NCBI RefSeq assembly: GCF_025244905.1
Contig: NZ_CP104285.1
Span: 3,038,001-3,102,000 of the forward strand
DNA from: Enterobacter mori
GTDB lineage: Bacteria > Pseudomonadota > Gammaproteobacteria > Enterobacterales > Enterobacteriaceae
Direction of reading: 5' to 3'
Length of the DNA: 64,000 nucleotides
Translations under genes and position numbers: made by a program
Part shown: piece by piece, positions 18,000 to 28,651 of the stretch
How the letters are laid out: each line of letters begins with the position of its first letter
Numbering within the stretch: position 1 is the first letter of the stretch
Notes under the pieces: generated by a model
Database searches by the model: none
Told to the model about the DNA's origin: nothing
The model's input: the letters and a program-made list of their open reading frames with translations, nothing else

Positions 18000-20900
18000 G
18001 TGAAGTTTTTTGCCCTCTTCATTTACCGCCCGGTGGCGACAATTTTACTTTCCGTCGCCATTACCCTGTGCGGCGTGCTGGGTTTCCGGCTACTGCCGGT
18101 CGCCCCGCTGCCGCAGGTGGATTTCCCGGTGATCATGGTCAGCGCCTCGCTGCCGGGCGCATCGCCGGAAACCATGGCCTCGTCGGTCGCCACGCCGCTG
18201 GAACGCTCGCTCGGAAGGATTGCAGGCGTCAACGAAATGACCTCCAGCAGCTCGCTGGGCAGCACGCGCATTATTCTGGAATTCAGCTTCGACCGGGATA
18301 TTAACGGTGCCGCCCGCGACGTGCAGGCGGCGATCAACGCCGCACAAAGCCTGCTCCCGAGCGGGATGCCGAGCCGCCCAACCTACCGCAAGGCCAACCC
18401 GTCCGACGCGCCGATCATGATCCTGACGCTAACCTCGGACACGTACTCTCAGGGGCAGCTGTACGACTTTGCGTCAACCCAGCTGGCGCAGACGATCTCC
18501 CAGATCGACGGCGTCGGTGATGTGAGCGTCGGCGGAAGCTCCCTGCCCGCCGTGCGCGTGGGGCTGAATCCGCAGGCGCTGTTCAACCAGGGCGTGTCGC
18601 TGGACGACGTGCGTTCCGCCATCAGCAACGCCAACGTGCGTAAACCGCAGGGGGCGATTGAGGACGGCAGCCACCGCTGGCAGCTCCAGACCAATGACGA
18701 ACTGAAAACCGCCGCCGAATACCAGCCTCTGATCATTCACTACAACAACGGCGCGGCGGTGCGTTTAAGCGACGTTGCCAGCGTCACCGATTCGGTGCAG
18801 GACGTGCGTAACGCCGGGATGACCAACGCCAAACCTGCCATTCTGCTGATGATCCGCAAGCTGCCGGAGGCCAACATCATCCAGACGGTCAACAGCATCC
18901 GCGAGCGCTTGCCGGAGCTGCAGGAGACCATCCCGGCCGCCATTGATTTGCAGATTGCGCAGGATCGCTCCCCCACCATTCGCGCCTCGCTTGAAGAGGT
19001 GGAGCAAACGCTGATCATCTCCGTGGCGCTGGTGATCCTGGTGGTGTTCCTGTTCCTGCGATCGGGTCGTGCGACGCTGATCCCTGCTGTTGCCGTCCCG
19101 GTCTCGCTGATTGGCACCTTTGCGGCCATGTATCTGTGCGGCTTTAGCCTCAACAACCTGTCGCTGATGGCGCTGACTATTGCGACGGGTTTTGTGGTGG
19201 ATGACGCCATCGTGGTGCTGGAGAATATCTCCCGCCATCTGGAAGCGGGGGTAAAACCGCTGCAGGCCGCGCTTCAGGGAACGCGTGAAGTGGGCTTTAC
19301 GGTGCTCTCCATGAGCCTGTCGCTGGTGGCAGTGTTCCTGCCGCTGCTGCTGATGGGCGGACTGCCGGGCCGGCTGCTGCAGGAGTTTGCCGTCACGCTT
19401 TCGGTCGCCATCGGTATCTCGCTGGTAATTTCCCTGACGCTCACGCCGATGATGTGCGGCTGGATGCTCAAGCGCAGCAAACCCCACTCACAGCCGCGCC
19501 GTAAAGGTTTTGGTCGTGTTCTGATGGCGATGCAGGAAGGCTACGGTAAATCGCTGAAGTGGGTGCTGAACCATACGCGGCTGGTCGGGCTGGTGCTGAT
19601 CGCCACCATCGGGCTCAACGTCTGGATGTATATCACCATCCCGAAAACCTTCTTCCCCGAGCAGGACACCGGCGTGCTGATGGGGGGGATTCAGGCGGAC
19701 CAGAGCATTTCGTTCCAGGCGATGCGCGGCAAGCTGCAGGACTTTATGAAGATCATTCGTGAAGATCCCGCGGTGGATAACGTCACCGGCTTTACCGGCG
19801 GGTCGCGCGTTAACAGCGGGATGATGTTTATTACCCTCAAGCCCCGCGACGAGCGTAACCTTACCGCGCAGCAGGTGATTGACCGCCTGCGCGTGAAGCT
19901 CGCTAAAGAGCCGGGCGCGAACCTGTTTTTGATGGCCGTTCAGGATATCCGCGTCGGCGGTCGTCAGGCCAACGCCAGCTATCAGTACACCCTGCTCTCG
20001 GATGATTTAGCCGCCCTGCGCGAGTGGGAGCCGAAGATCCGCAAGGCGCTGGCCGCCCTGCCGGAGCTGGCCGACGTCAACTCGGATCAGCAGGACAACG
20101 GCGCGGAGATGGCGCTCACCTACGACCGCGAAACCATGTCGCGGCTGGGCATTGACGTCGCAGCGGCTAACAGCCTGCTGAACAACGCTTTTGGTCAGCG
20201 CGAGATTTCTACCATCTATCAGCCGATGAACCAGTACAAGGTGGTGATGGAGGTTGACCCGCGCTACACCCAGGACATCAGCGCGCTGGACAAGATGTTT
20301 GTCATCAACAGCGACGGCAAGGCCATTCCGCTGTCGTACTTCGCCAGCTGGCAGCCGTCGAATGCGCCGCTGTCGGTTAACCATCAGGGCCTTTCGGCCG
20401 CCTCGACCATTTCGTTTAACCTGCCAACCGGCTCGTCGCTCTCAGAGGCCAGCGATGCCATCAACCGCGCCATGACGCAACTTGGCGTGCCGTCCACCGT
20501 GCGCGGCAGCTTTGCCGGCACGGCGCAGGTGTTCCAGGAGACGATGAACTCGCAGGTGATTTTGATTCTGGCGGCGATTGCCACGGTTTATATTGTGCTG
20601 GGCGTGCTGTATGAGAGCTACGTTCACCCGCTGACCATTCTCTCGACGCTCCCGTCGGCGGGCGTGGGGGCGCTGCTGGCGCTGGAATTGTTCGGTGCCC
20701 CGTTCAGCCTCATCGCGCTCATCGGGATCATGCTATTAATCGGCATTGTGAAGAAAAACGCGATTATGATGGTCGACTTCGCGCTGGACGCCCAGCGTAA
20801 CGGTAACCTGACGCCGGAGGAGGCGATTTTCCAGGCCTGCCTGCTGCGCTTCCGCCCGATCATGATGACCACCCTGGCGGCGCTGTTTGGCGCCCTGCCG

Positions 20901-21077
20901 CTGGTCATATCCGGCGGTGACGGTGCCGAACTGCGTCAGCCGCTGGGGATCACCATCGTCGGCGGGCTGGTGATGAGCCAGCTGCTGACGCTGTACACCA
21001 CGCCGGTGGTCTATCTGTTCTTTGACCGCCTGCGGCTGCGCTTTTCACGTAAAAAGAGAACCACGGTGACCGAGTAA
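18000..21077 (+). CDS. mdtC: RND multidrug efflux transporter MdtC
   Basis: 1,025-residue RND transporter and partner of MdtB. It starts with GTG immediately after the mdtB TAA, with AGGAGG 4-5 nt before it. TM4 carries [18 protein letters not shown] with the conserved Asp pair, and [15 protein letters not shown] is present in the second half. It is paralogous to mdtB throughout, as in E. coli, and the next gene, mdtD, abuts its stop. In E. coli MdtC supplies substrate binding in the heterotrimer while MdtB mainly drives proton flow. Confidence 0.96.
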   Translation: MKFFALFIYRPVATILLSVAITLCGVLGFRLLPVAPLPQVDFPVIMVSASLPGASPETMASSVATPLERSLGRIAGVNEMTSSSSLGSTRIILEFSFDRDINGAARDVQAAINAAQSLLPSGMPSRPTYRKANPSDAPIMILTLTSDTYSQGQLYDFASTQLAQTISQIDGVGDVSVGGSSLPAVRVGLNPQALFNQGVSLDDVRSAISNANVRKPQGAIEDGSHRWQLQTNDELKTAAEYQPLIIHYNNGAAVRLSDVASVTDSVQDVRNAGMTNAKPAILLMIRKLPEANIIQTVNSIRERLPELQETIPAAIDLQIAQDRSPTIRASLEEVEQTLIISVALVILVVFLFLRSGRATLIPAVAVPVSLIGTFAAMYLCGFSLNNLSLMALTIATGFVVDDAIVVLENISRHLEAGVKPLQAALQGTREVGFTVLSMSLSLVAVFLPLLLMGGLPGRLLQEFAVTLSVAIGISLVISLTLTPMMCGWMLKRSKPHSQPRRKGFGRVLMAMQEGYGKSLKWVLNHTRLVGLVLIATIGLNVWMYITIPKTFFPEQDTGVLMGGIQADQSISFQAMRGKLQDFMKIIREDPAVDNVTGFTGGSRVNSGMMFITLKPRDERNLTAQQVIDRLRVKLAKEPGANLFLMAVQDIRVGGRQANASYQYTLLSDDLAALREWEPKIRKALAALPELADVNSDQQDNGAEMALTYDRETMSRLGIDVAAANSLLNNAFGQREISTIYQPMNQYKVVMEVDPRYTQDISALDKMFVINSDGKAIPLSYFASWQPSNAPLSVNHQGLSAASTISFNLPTGSSLSEASDAINRAMTQLGVPSTVRGSFAGTAQVFQETMNSQVILILAAIATVYIVLGVLYESYVHPLTILSTLPSAGVGALLALELFGAPFSLIALIGIMLLIGIVKKNAIMMVDFALDAQRNGNLTPEEAIFQACLLRFRPIMMTTLAALFGALPLVISGGDGAELRQPLGITIVGGLVMSQLLTLYTTPVVYLFFDRLRLRFSRKKRTTVTE

Positions 21078-22493
21078 ATGACCGACCTCCCCAATAACGT
21101 TCGCTGGCAGCTGTGGATAGTCGCGTTCGGCTTCTTTATGCAGTCGCTGGATACGACCATCGTTAATACGGCCCTCCCCTCAATGGCGAAAAGCCTGGGA
21201 GAGAGCCCGCTGCACATGCATATGGTGATTGTCTCCTACGTGCTGACGGTTGCGGTCATGCTGCCTGCCAGCGGCTGGCTGGCGGACAAAGTGGGCGTGC
21301 GTAATATCTTTTTTACCGCCATCGTGCTGTTTACCACCGGATCGCTGTTTTGCGCACAGGCCAACACCCTCGACCAGTTGGTGATGGCGCGGGTGCTGCA
21401 GGGCATCGGCGGGGCGATGATGGTGCCGGTCGGGCGGCTGACGGTGATGAAGATTGTGCCGCGCGAGCAGTATATGGCGGCGATGACCTTTGTGACGTTA
21501 CCAGGCCAGGTGGGACCGCTGCTGGGCCCGGCGCTCGGCGGCATTCTGGTGGAGTACGCCTCCTGGCACTGGATTTTCTTAATCAACCTGCCGGTTGGCA
21601 TCATCGGCGCCATCGCCACCCTTACGCTGATGCCGAACTACAAAATGCAGACGCGGCGCTTTGATTTCTTCGGCTTTATCCTGCTGGCGGCGGGCATGGC
21701 GACGCTCACACTGGCGCTCGACGGGCAAAAGGGGCTGGGCATTTCGTCCCTGACGCTGGGGATGCTGGTTGTTATCGGCATCACCGCCATACTGTGGTAT
21801 CTGTGGCATGCTCGCGAGAATGACAAGGCGCTGTTCAGTCTGAATTTATTCAAAAACGCCACCTACCGTCTTGGCCTGTTCGGCAGCTTCGCCGGGCGTA
21901 TTGGCAGCGGGATGCTGCCGTTTATGACGCCTGTATTTTTACAGATCGGCATGGGCTTCTCGCCGTTCCACGCCGGGCTAATGATGATCCCGATGGTGCT
22001 CGGCAGCATGGGGATGAAACGTATCGTGGTGCAGGTGGTGAACCGCTTTGGCTACCGCCACGTTCTGGTCGCCGCCACCCTGGGGCTGGCGCTGGTAAGC
22101 CTGCTGTTTATGGTCGTGGCGCTAATGGGCTGGTATTACGCCCTGCCGCTGGTGCTCTTCTGCCAGGGGATCATTAACTCCATGCGCTTCTCGTCGATGA
22201 ACACCCTGACGCTGAAGGACCTGCCGGACGAGTTGGCGAGCAGCGGCAACAGCCTGCTGTCGATGGTCATGCAGCTCTCCATGAGCGTCGGCGTGACCAT
22301 TGCGGGCTTGCTGCTCGGCATGTACGGGCAGCACCATCTGAGCGTGGACACGCCCGTTGCGCATCAGGTCTTTTTATATACTTATCTCAGCATGGCGGTG
22401 ATTATCGCCCTGCCCGCCGTCATCTTCGCCAGAGTCCCGAATGACACCACTAAGAACGTCGTGATCCGACGCGGCAAAAGGAGTGCACCATGA
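21078..22493 (+). CDS. mdtD: MFS transporter MdtD (putative, DHA2 family)
   Basis: 471-residue major facilitator with about 14 membrane segments. It has the DHA2 signature near TM1 ([20 protein letters not shown]), [10 protein letters not shown] in the 2-3 loop and the motif C-like [11 protein letters not shown]. The gene abuts mdtC and overlaps baeS by 4 bp (ATGA). It is not needed for MdtABC drug efflux in E. coli; there it was reported to export citrate (IceT). Which role holds here cannot be seen. Confidence 0.93.
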   Translation: MTDLPNNVRWQLWIVAFGFFMQSLDTTIVNTALPSMAKSLGESPLHMHMVIVSYVLTVAVMLPASGWLADKVGVRNIFFTAIVLFTTGSLFCAQANTLDQLVMARVLQGIGGAMMVPVGRLTVMKIVPREQYMAAMTFVTLPGQVGPLLGPALGGILVEYASWHWIFLINLPVGIIGAIATLTLMPNYKMQTRRFDFFGFILLAAGMATLTLALDGQKGLGISSLTLGMLVVIGITAILWYLWHARENDKALFSLNLFKNATYRLGLFGSFAGRIGSGMLPFMTPVFLQIGMGFSPFHAGLMMIPMVLGSMGMKRIVVQVVNRFGYRHVLVAATLGLALVSLLFMVVALMGWYYALPLVLFCQGIINSMRFSSMNTLTLKDLPDELASSGNSLLSMVMQLSMSVGVTIAGLLLGMYGQHHLSVDTPVAHQVFLYTYLSMAVIIALPAVIFARVPNDTTKNVVIRRGKRSAP

Positions 22494-23893
22494 AATTCTG
22501 GCGTCCGGGTATTACCGGCAAACTCTTTGTGGCGATTTTTGCCACCTGTATCGTCCTGCTGATCACCATGCACTGGGCGGTGCGGGTCAGCTTTGAGCGC
22601 GGGTTTATTGACTACATCAAACACGGCAACGAGCAGCGCCTGCAGGGATTAAGCGATGCGCTGGGCGAGCAGTATACGCAGCATGGCAACTGGCGGTTCC
22701 TGCGCAATAATGACCGATTTATCTTCCAGATCCTGCGCTCGCTGGAACACGATAATGACGACGACCGCCCGGGGCCGGGCATGCCGCCGCACGGCTGGCG
22801 CACCCAGTTTTGGGTGATAGACCAGAACATGCGCACGCTGGTTGGCCCGCGCGCACCAATACCGCCGGACGGCACACGGCGCGCCATCACCGCTAACGGC
22901 GCCACGGTAGGCTGGGTTATCGCCTCGCCGGTTGAACGCCTGACGCGCAATACCGATATCAACTTTGACCGCCAGCAGCGTCAGACCAGCTGGCTGATTG
23001 TCGCCCTGTCGACACTGCTCGCCGCGCTCGCCACCTTCCCGCTGGCGCGCGGCTTGCTCGCCCCGGTTAAACGGCTGGTGGAGGGCACCCACAAGCTGGC
23101 CGCCGGAGACTTTTCCACCCGCGTCGACACCCGCAGCCAGGACGAACTGGGCAAACTGGCGCAGGATTTTAACCAGCTCGCCAGCACGCTGGAGAAGAAC
23201 CAACAGATGCGCCGCGACTTTATGGCCGACATTTCCCACGAGCTGCGCACCCCGCTGGCGGTGCTGCGCGGCGAGCTGGAGGCCATACAGGACGGCGTGC
23301 GTCAATTCACGCCCGAGTCCGTGGCCTCGCTGCAGGCGGAGGTCGGTACGCTGACCAAACTGGTGGACGACCTGCACCAGCTCTCCATGTCCGACGAAGG
23401 CGCGCTGGCCTACCAGAAAGCGCCGGTGGACGTCATCAATATTCTGGAAGTGATCAGCGGCGCCTTCCGCGAGCGCTTTGCCAGCCGCAACCTGAAAATC
23501 GACCTCTCTCTGCCGGACAGCGCGGTGGTGTTTGGCGATAAAGACAGGCTGATGCAGTTGTTCAACAACCTGCTGGAAAACAGCCTACGCTACACCGACA
23601 GCGGCGGTGGGCTGCATATTTCCGGGAGGCAGGAAAACGGGCGCTTTGCCCTCACCTTTGCGGATTCCGCCCCCGGCGTGCAGGATGCGCAGCTGGAGAG
23701 ACTGTTTGAGCGGTTTTATCGCACCGAAGGATCGCGCAACCGCGCCAGCGGCGGCTCCGGGCTGGGGCTGGCGATTTGCGTCAACATCGTCGAGGCCCAC
23801 AACGGCACCCTCCGCGCCGCCCATTCGCCTTTTGGCGGGGTTAGCATTACAGTAGAGTTACCTCTGGAACGGGATTTATCGAGAGAAGCATGA
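22490..23893 (+). CDS. baeS: Envelope-stress sensor histidine kinase BaeS
   Basis: 467 residues. TM1 lies at ~10-32, a ~130-residue periplasmic sensor follows, TM2 is at ~165-187, and the HAMP domain is next. The phosphoacceptor is His250 in [16 protein letters not shown]. The ATPase boxes are [14 protein letters not shown] (N box) and [19 protein letters not shown] (G2 box). It responds to envelope damage and phosphorylates BaeR. It overlaps mdtD and baeR by 4 bp each, so sensor and regulator are made together with the pump they control. Confidence 0.95.
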   Translation: MKFWRPGITGKLFVAIFATCIVLLITMHWAVRVSFERGFIDYIKHGNEQRLQGLSDALGEQYTQHGNWRFLRNNDRFIFQILRSLEHDNDDDRPGPGMPPHGWRTQFWVIDQNMRTLVGPRAPIPPDGTRRAITANGATVGWVIASPVERLTRNTDINFDRQQRQTSWLIVALSTLLAALATFPLARGLLAPVKRLVEGTHKLAAGDFSTRVDTRSQDELGKLAQDFNQLASTLEKNQQMRRDFMADISHELRTPLAVLRGELEAIQDGVRQFTPESVASLQAEVGTLTKLVDDLHQLSMSDEGALAYQKAPVDVINILEVISGAFRERFASRNLKIDLSLPDSAVVFGDKDRLMQLFNNLLENSLRYTDSGGGLHISGRQENGRFALTFADSAPGVQDAQLERLFERFYRTEGSRNRASGGSGLGLAICVNIVEAHNGTLRAAHSPFGGVSITVELPLERDLSREA

Positions 23894-24612
23894 CCGAGTT
23901 ACCGATTGACGAAAACACGCCACGCATTTTGATTGTGGAAGACGAGCCTAAGCTTGGGCAGTTACTGATCGACTATTTACGCGCGGCAAGCTATGCCCCG
24001 TCGCTGATTAATCATGGCGATCGGGTGTTGCCCTATGTACGCCAGACGCCGCCGGATCTGATCCTGCTCGACCTGATGCTGCCGGGTACTGACGGCCTGA
24101 CCCTGTGCCGCGAAATTCGTCGTTTCTCTGACGTGCCCATCGTGATGGTGACCGCCAAAATTGAAGAGATCGACCGCCTGCTGGGACTTGAAATAGGTGC
24201 AGACGATTACATCTGTAAACCCTACAGCCCGCGTGAAGTGGTCGCCCGCGTGAAAACCATTCTGCGCCGCTGCAAACCACAGCGCGAACTTCAGGTGCTC
24301 GACGCCGAGAGCCCGCTGATTGTCGACGAAAGCCGCTTCCAGGCAAGCTGGCGCAGCAAGCTGCTGGACCTGACGCCTGCGGAGTTCCGCCTGCTGAAAA
24401 CCCTCTCCCACGAGCCGGGAAAAGTGTTCTCCCGCGAACAGCTGCTGAACCACCTGTATGACGATTACCGCGTCGTGACCGACCGCACCATCGACAGCCA
24501 TATTAAAAACCTGCGTCGCAAGCTGGAGGCGCTGGATGCCGATCAGTCGTTCATTCGCGCGGTGTATGGCGTAGGGTATCGGTGGGAAGCGGATGCCTGC
24601 AGGATTGTGTAA
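23890..24612 (+). CDS. baeR: Response regulator BaeR
   Basis: 240-residue OmpR/PhoB-family regulator. The receiver domain has the acidic pair ([11 protein letters not shown]), phospho-acceptor Asp61 ([10 protein letters not shown]), Thr in MVTAK and Lys in [11 protein letters not shown]. The C-terminal winged helix ends VYGVGYRWE. It activates the mdtABCD-baeSR operon and spy/acrD in E. coli. It is the last gene of the operon, followed 15 bp later by a strong terminator. Confidence 0.96.
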   Translation: MTELPIDENTPRILIVEDEPKLGQLLIDYLRAASYAPSLINHGDRVLPYVRQTPPDLILLDLMLPGTDGLTLCREIRRFSDVPIVMVTAKIEEIDRLLGLEIGADDYICKPYSPREVVARVKTILRRCKPQRELQVLDAESPLIVDESRFQASWRSKLLDLTPAEFRLLKTLSHEPGKVFSREQLLNHLYDDYRVVTDRTIDSHIKNLRRKLEALDADQSFIRAVYGVGYRWEADACRIV

Positions 24613-24626
24613 CGTTTCACCTCTGA

Positions 24627-24652
24627 AACCCGCCTCAGGCGGGTTTTTCTTT
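24627..24652 (+). terminator. Rho-independent terminator of the mdtABCD-baeSR operon
   Basis: Stem aacccgcc / ggcgggtt with a 3-nt loop, followed by TTTTTCTTTT. It begins 15 bp after the baeR stop. Confidence 0.9.
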
Positions 24653-24746
24653 TCTGGAATCAATCCATGAATCAACCATACTCTTTTTACCGGTTCGCTT
24701 ATTTATAACTGGTGCTGATAATTTTACTTTCGATAAAGAGGTACCT

Positions 24747-25079
24747 ATGTCTGGTTGGTTCGAATTAAGTAAAAGCAGTGATGGTCAGTTCAGGTTTGTG
24801 CTGAAAGCTGGCAACGGTGAGATCATTCTTACCAGCGAGCTTTATACCAGCAAAAGTGCGGCAGAAAACGGCATTGCTTCCGTACGCACAAACAGCCCCC
24901 TGGACGAGCGCTTTGATAAGAAAACGGCCTCGAACGGGAAGTTCCATTTCAATCTAAAGGCGGGCAACCATCAGGTGATTGGCAGCAGCCAGCTTTATGC
25001 AACGGAACAATCGCGTGATAAGGGTATAGCCTCGGTCAAAACCAACGGGTCTAGCCAGACGGTGAAAGACAACACCTGA
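24747..25079 (+). CDS. yegP: DUF1508 protein YegP
   Basis: 110-residue soluble protein made of two tandem DUF1508 repeats: residues ~3-51 with KAGNGEIILTSELYTSKSAAENGIASV, and ~54-103 with KAGNHQVIGSSQLYATEQSRDKGIASV. Each repeat folds as a small beta-beta-beta-alpha unit in known structures. Length and sequence match E. coli YegP. AAGAGG precedes the ATG by 6 nt. The molecular role is unknown. It is monocistronic, between the baeR terminator and a hairpin. Confidence 0.92.
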   Translation: MSGWFELSKSSDGQFRFVLKAGNGEIILTSELYTSKSAAENGIASVRTNSPLDERFDKKTASNGKFHFNLKAGNHQVIGSSQLYATEQSRDKGIASVKTNGSSQTVKDNT

Positions 25080-25084
25080 CAGCA

Positions 25085-25117
25085 CGCCGGGAGCGCGGTG
25101 ACGCGACCCGGCGCTTT
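25085..25117 (+). terminator. Likely terminator after yegP
   Basis: Stem CGCCGGG / CCCGGCG enclosing a smaller GCG/CGC stem, followed only by CTTTACC. It begins 6 bp after the yegP stop. The U-tract is short, so efficiency is uncertain. Confidence 0.5.
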
Positions 25118-25226
25118 ACCTCCCTGCCCCACAGCGCTACAATGCCCGCCCTTAAAGTGGGGGATCTCCCCTTACCGCTGCACCAGGTGCACGCGGATCT
25201 GACCTGTCATCAGAACGAGAACAAAC

Positions 25227-26588
25227 ATGTTTAAACCGGAACTCCTTTCCCCGGCGGGAACGCTGCAAAATATGCGTTACGCTTTCGCCTATGGTGCCGA
25301 TGCGGTGTACGCGGGCCAGCCGCGCTACTCGCTGCGCGTGCGCAACAACGAATTCAACCACGAGAACCTGCAGCTCGGCATCAACGAAGCGCATGCCCTG
25401 GGCAAAAAATTCTACGTGGTAGTGAACATCGCGCCGCACAACGCCAAGCTGAAAACGTTCATCCGTGACCTGAAGCCCGTCGTGGAGATGGGGCCGGACG
25501 CGCTGATCATGTCGGACCCGGGGTTAATCATGCTGGTTCGTGAGCACTTCCCGGAGATGGACATTCACCTCTCCGTGCAGGCCAACGCCGTCAACTGGGC
25601 GACGGTGAAGTTCTGGAAGCAGATGGGGCTAACCCGCGTCATTCTGTCTCGCGAACTGTCTCTGGAAGAGATCGAAGAGATCCGCACCCAGGTGCCGGAT
25701 ATGGAAATCGAGATTTTCGTCCACGGTGCGCTGTGCATGGCCTACTCCGGCCGCTGCCTGCTGTCTGGCTATATCAACAAGCGCGACCCGAACCAGGGCA
25801 CCTGTACCAACGCCTGCCGCTGGGAATATAACGTCCAGGAAGGCAAAGAGGATGACATCGGCAACATCGTCCACAAGCACGAGCCGATCCCGGTGACCAA
25901 CGTTGAGCCAACGCTGGGCGTCGGCGCGCCAACCGACAGCGTGTTTATGATTGAAGAAGCCAAGCGTCCGGGCGAGTACATGACCGCCTTTGAAGACGAG
26001 CATGGCACCTACATCATGAACTCCAAAGACCTGCGCGCCATCGCGCACGTTGAGCGTCTTACCCAGATGGGCGTGCACTCCCTGAAAATCGAAGGCCGCA
26101 CCAAATCTTACTACTACTGCGCGCGTACCGCGCAGGTGTACCGCAAGGCCATCGACGATGCCGCTGCCGGTAAACCCTTCGATACCACCCTGCTGGAAAC
26201 GCTCGAAGGTCTGGCGCATCGCGGCTACACCGAAGGCTTCCTGCGCCGTCATACCCACGATGATTATCAGAACTACGAGCACGGCTACTCCATTTCTGAG
26301 CGCCAGCAGTTTGTCGGCGATTTCACCGGCGAGCGCAAAGGCGCGCTGGCGGCCGTGGCGGTGAAAAACAAATTCACCAAAGGCGACAGTCTGGAACTCA
26401 TGACCCCGCAGGGCAACATGAACTTCCGTCTGGAGCATCTGGAAAACAAAAAGGGTGAATCAATTGACGTCGCACCGGGTGATGGACACGTCGTCTGGCT
26501 GCCGGTTCCTGAAGAGGTCGAGCTGGAGTTCGCACTGCTGATGCGTAATTTTGAAGGTGAAAACACCCGTAATCCGCACAGTAAATAG
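25227..26588 (+). CDS. trhP: tRNA 5-hydroxyuridine synthesis protein TrhP (YegQ), peptidase U32 family
   Basis: 453 residues, the length of E. coli YegQ/TrhP. The family is annotated as peptidase U32, but TrhP is known to be needed for prephenate-dependent hydroxylation of U34 in tRNA (ho5U, precursor of cmo5U). Visible hallmarks are the N-terminal ELLSPAGTLQNMRYAFAYGADAVYAG and the cysteine-rich block at ~170-205 (CMAYSGRC ... GTCTNACRW), expected to bind an Fe-S cluster. The C-terminal ~90 residues form a small beta domain. It starts with ATG at 25227. It is followed by the cyaR small-RNA gene, as in E. coli. Confidence 0.93.
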   Translation: MFKPELLSPAGTLQNMRYAFAYGADAVYAGQPRYSLRVRNNEFNHENLQLGINEAHALGKKFYVVVNIAPHNAKLKTFIRDLKPVVEMGPDALIMSDPGLIMLVREHFPEMDIHLSVQANAVNWATVKFWKQMGLTRVILSRELSLEEIEEIRTQVPDMEIEIFVHGALCMAYSGRCLLSGYINKRDPNQGTCTNACRWEYNVQEGKEDDIGNIVHKHEPIPVTNVEPTLGVGAPTDSVFMIEEAKRPGEYMTAFEDEHGTYIMNSKDLRAIAHVERLTQMGVHSLKIEGRTKSYYYCARTAQVYRKAIDDAAAGKPFDTTLLETLEGLAHRGYTEGFLRRHTHDDYQNYEHGYSISERQQFVGDFTGERKGALAAVAVKNKFTKGDSLELMTPQGNMNFRLEHLENKKGESIDVAPGDGHVVWLPVPEEVELEFALLMRNFEGENTRNPHSK

Positions 26589-26623
26589 TCAATCAACGGG
26601 ATTTTTTCACGCTGGGATAATTC

Positions 26624-26666
26624 TTAGAATCGGATCACATACCGCTTCGTTCAATACGGGTATTAT
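26624..26666 (+). promoter_or_regulatory. cyaR promoter with CRP site
   Basis: The -10 element TATTAT (26661-26666) lies exactly -12 to -7 from the expected cyaR 5' end at 26673. A CRP-like site TTAGA-N6-TCACA (26624-26639) is centred at -41.5, the class II position. E. coli cyaR is known to be activated by cAMP-CRP, so conservation of this geometry supports both calls. Confidence 0.75.
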
Positions 26667-26672
26667 CCCCCC

Positions 26673-26758
26673 GCTGAAAAACATAACCCATAAATGCTAG
26701 CTGTACCAGGAACCACCTCCTTAGCCTGCGTAATCTCCCTTACGCGGGCTTATTTTTT
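26673..26758 (+). ncRNA. cyaR: CyaR small regulatory RNA (RyeE)
   Basis: 86-nt Hfq-dependent small RNA, in the same place as in E. coli (just downstream of yegQ/trhP). The 5' part begins gctgaaaaacataaccc. The C-rich seed accaccTCCTTagcc base-pairs with Shine-Dalgarno regions of targets such as ompX, luxS and nadE in E. coli. The 3' end is a terminator stem (agcctgcgtaa / ttacgcgggct) followed by TATTTTTT. Relative to the E. coli sequence as I remember it, the terminator stem differs by a paired U-A to C-G change that keeps the helix. It represses outer-membrane and quorum-sensing genes when cAMP is high. Confidence 0.95.
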
Positions 26759-26836
26759 GCCTTTCATCCTGTTCTTACCCGCTTTTTTCCTCCCTGAGAT
26801 ACACTCTTACTAACGCTAAAAAAGGGAGCAGCGCGG

Positions 26837-27736
26837 ATGGCAACCTATCCAGACAGTTTACTGATTCTCAACGGCAAAAGTGCGGGCAACGATGTGCTTC
26901 GCCAGGCCATTACCGATTTGCGGGAAGACGGTGCGCGCATTCACGTGCGTGTGACGTTTGAAAAAGGCGACGCGGCGCGATATATCGCTGAAGGTATACG
27001 CCTGGGCGTCGGAACCATTATTTCCGGCGGCGGCGACGGTACCATTAACGAGATTGCCAGCGCGCTGATTGATCTCAACCCTGAAGATCGTCCGGTCATG
27101 GGGATTTTGCCGCTCGGCACGGCAAATGATTTCGCCACCAGCGCGGGGATCCCGGAAGACTTCGGGAAAGCGCTACAGCTGGCAATCCTGGGCAAAGCGA
27201 CCGCTGTAGACATTGCGCAGGTGAATGATAAAACCTGCTTTATCAATATGGCAACAGGCGGATTCGGTACGCGCATCACCAGCGAAACGCCGGAAAAGCT
27301 GAAGGCTGCGCTGGGCGGCGTGTCGTACCTGATCCACGGTCTGATGCGCATGGACACGCTCAAGCCCGACAGCTGTGAAATCCACGGCGAGAATTTTCAC
27401 TGGCAGGGCGACGCGCTGGTGATTGGCATCGGCAACGGGCGTCAGGCGGGCGGTGGGCAGCAGCTTTGCCCGGAGGCGTTGATCAACGACGGTCAATTAC
27501 AGCTACGCATTTTCACCGGTGACGGCCTGCTGCCTGCGCTATTCACTACGCTGACGCAGCCGGAAGAGAGTCCAAATATCATCGCCGGGAAATCGGCATG
27601 GTTTGAGGTGAATGCCCCACACGGGATGACCTTTAACCTCGACGGGGAACCTCTGAGCGGTGAGAGGTTCCGCATCGAGGTCCTTCCGGGCGCGCTGCAG
27701 TGCAGGCTGCCGCCGGACTGTCAGCTTCTGCGCTGA
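26837..27736 (+). CDS. yegS: Lipid kinase YegS
   Basis: 299-residue member of the diacylglycerol-kinase catalytic family; E. coli YegS phosphorylates phosphatidylglycerol in vitro. The nucleotide-binding loop [10 protein letters not shown] is at ~62-71, and [12 protein letters not shown] at ~94-105 is the second family motif. GGGAG precedes the ATG. In E. coli phage-related genes lie between yegQ and yegS; here only cyaR does. Followed by REP-like repeats and then a convergent ABC operon. Confidence 0.93.
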   Translation: MATYPDSLLILNGKSAGNDVLRQAITDLREDGARIHVRVTFEKGDAARYIAEGIRLGVGTIISGGGDGTINEIASALIDLNPEDRPVMGILPLGTANDFATSAGIPEDFGKALQLAILGKATAVDIAQVNDKTCFINMATGGFGTRITSETPEKLKAALGGVSYLIHGLMRMDTLKPDSCEIHGENFHWQGDALVIGIGNGRQAGGGQQLCPEALINDGQLQLRIFTGDGLLPALFTTLTQPEESPNIIAGKSAWFEVNAPHGMTFNLDGEPLSGERFRIEVLPGALQCRLPPDCQLLR

Positions 27737-27742
27737 TGGCTT

Positions 27743-27812
27743 GCCGGGTGGCGGCTACGCCTTACCCAGCCTACATGACGATTGCGCTGACGGTTTGCCG
27801 GGGGCGGCTACG
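27743..27812 (+). repeat. REP-type extragenic palindromic elements
   Basis: A full unit gccgggtggcggctacgcc...cccagcctac (27743-27774) and a partial one gccgggggcggctacg (27797-27812) follow the yegS stop. The core GGCGGCTACG matches the enterobacterial REP/BIME core. It lies between convergent genes, the usual place. Confidence 0.75.
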
Positions 27813-27816
27813 TTTT

Positions 27817-27852
27817 CTCCCTCTCCCTGTGGGAGAGGGCCGGGGTGAGGGC
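27817..27852 (+). repeat. Inverted-repeat element ccctctccc...gggagaggg
   Basis: A 9-bp perfect stem with a 3-nt loop (27819-27839), then ccggggtgaggg. The same stem recurs at 58603-58624 after ddc. This is a dispersed intergenic repeat, often seen in Enterobacter-type genomes, that may also act as a terminator. Confidence 0.6.
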
Positions 27853-27868
27853 ACCAGACAGCACCCCA

Positions 27869-28642
27869 CTAATACACCGCCACCTCCCGCGCCATCTCGC
27901 GGGAATAATGCTGTGAGGCATTGACCAGCATCCGCGTATAGTCGGTTTTGGCCTGCCCGGCCACCAGCGCGTCGACGGTCAGGCTTTCGAGAATTTTGCC
28001 GTACTGCATTACCGCCACCGTCTGGCACAGGTGGGCAATCACGCCCAGATCGTGCGTCACCATCAGGTAGGTCAAATTTGACTCACGCTGAAGCTCCGCA
28101 AGCAGGTTGAGGATTTCCGCCTGCACGGAGACGTCCAGCGCCGAGGTCGGTTCATCCAGCAGCAGCACCTGCGGCTCCAGAATCAGCGCTCTTGCTATCG
28201 CCACGCGCTGGCGCTGGCCGCCGGAAAGCTGGTGCGGATAGCGGTCGCGAAACGCCCGGTTTAATCCCACTTTATCCAGCAACGTATAAATACGTCTGTC
28301 GCGGTCTTTTATGCCGTGGATCTGCAGCGGTTCTTCCAGAATATCACCGATGGTGTGGCGCGGATGCAGCGAGCCGTACGGGTCCTGAAATACCATCTGC
28401 ACCCGACGGCACCGTTCCTGACTGATACGCTTTTCCAGCGGCTTGCCGTCAATCGCCAGCTCACCGTCCCAGTGGGTAAACAGCCCTGCCAGACATTTCA
28501 GCACCGTGGTTTTGCCCGAACCGGACTCCCCCACCAGGCCATAAATCTCTCCCACTTTGACGCTGATATTCACATCGTCCAGCACCTGATTGCGCTTCTC
28601 TCCCTCGCCGAACGCCAGGTTGAGGTGGTTAATTTCGATCAT
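27869..28642 (-). CDS. Peptide/nickel-type ABC transporter ATPase (DppF-like)
   Basis: 257-residue cytoplasmic ATPase, second of a pair. Walker A GESGSGKTT is near residue 39, the Q-loop is QMVFQDPYGSLHP, the signature is LSGGQRQRV and Walker B is VLLLDEPTSALD followed by the H-loop VTHDLG. The pattern FQDPYxSLxPR is typical of the oligopeptide/nickel subfamily. It is the last gene of a six-gene minus-strand operon, with AAGGAG 6 nt before the ATG, 9 nt after the stop of the companion ATPase. Together with that ATPase it powers the two-permease importer encoded upstream. Confidence 0.88.
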   Translation of the reverse strand: MIEINHLNLAFGEGEKRNQVLDDVNISVKVGEIYGLVGESGSGKTTVLKCLAGLFTHWDGELAIDGKPLEKRISQERCRRVQMVFQDPYGSLHPRHTIGDILEEPLQIHGIKDRDRRIYTLLDKVGLNRAFRDRYPHQLSGGQRQRVAIARALILEPQVLLLDEPTSALDVSVQAEILNLLAELQRESNLTYLMVTHDLGVIAHLCQTVAVMQYGKILESLTVDALVAGQAKTDYTRMLVNASQHYSREMAREVAVY

Positions 28643-28651
28643 CTCTGCTCC

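Noticed and set aside
18765..19487. Long minus-strand frames inside mdtB and mdtC
   Set aside because: Shadow frames of high-GC RND genes; no ribosome sites or recognisable domains.
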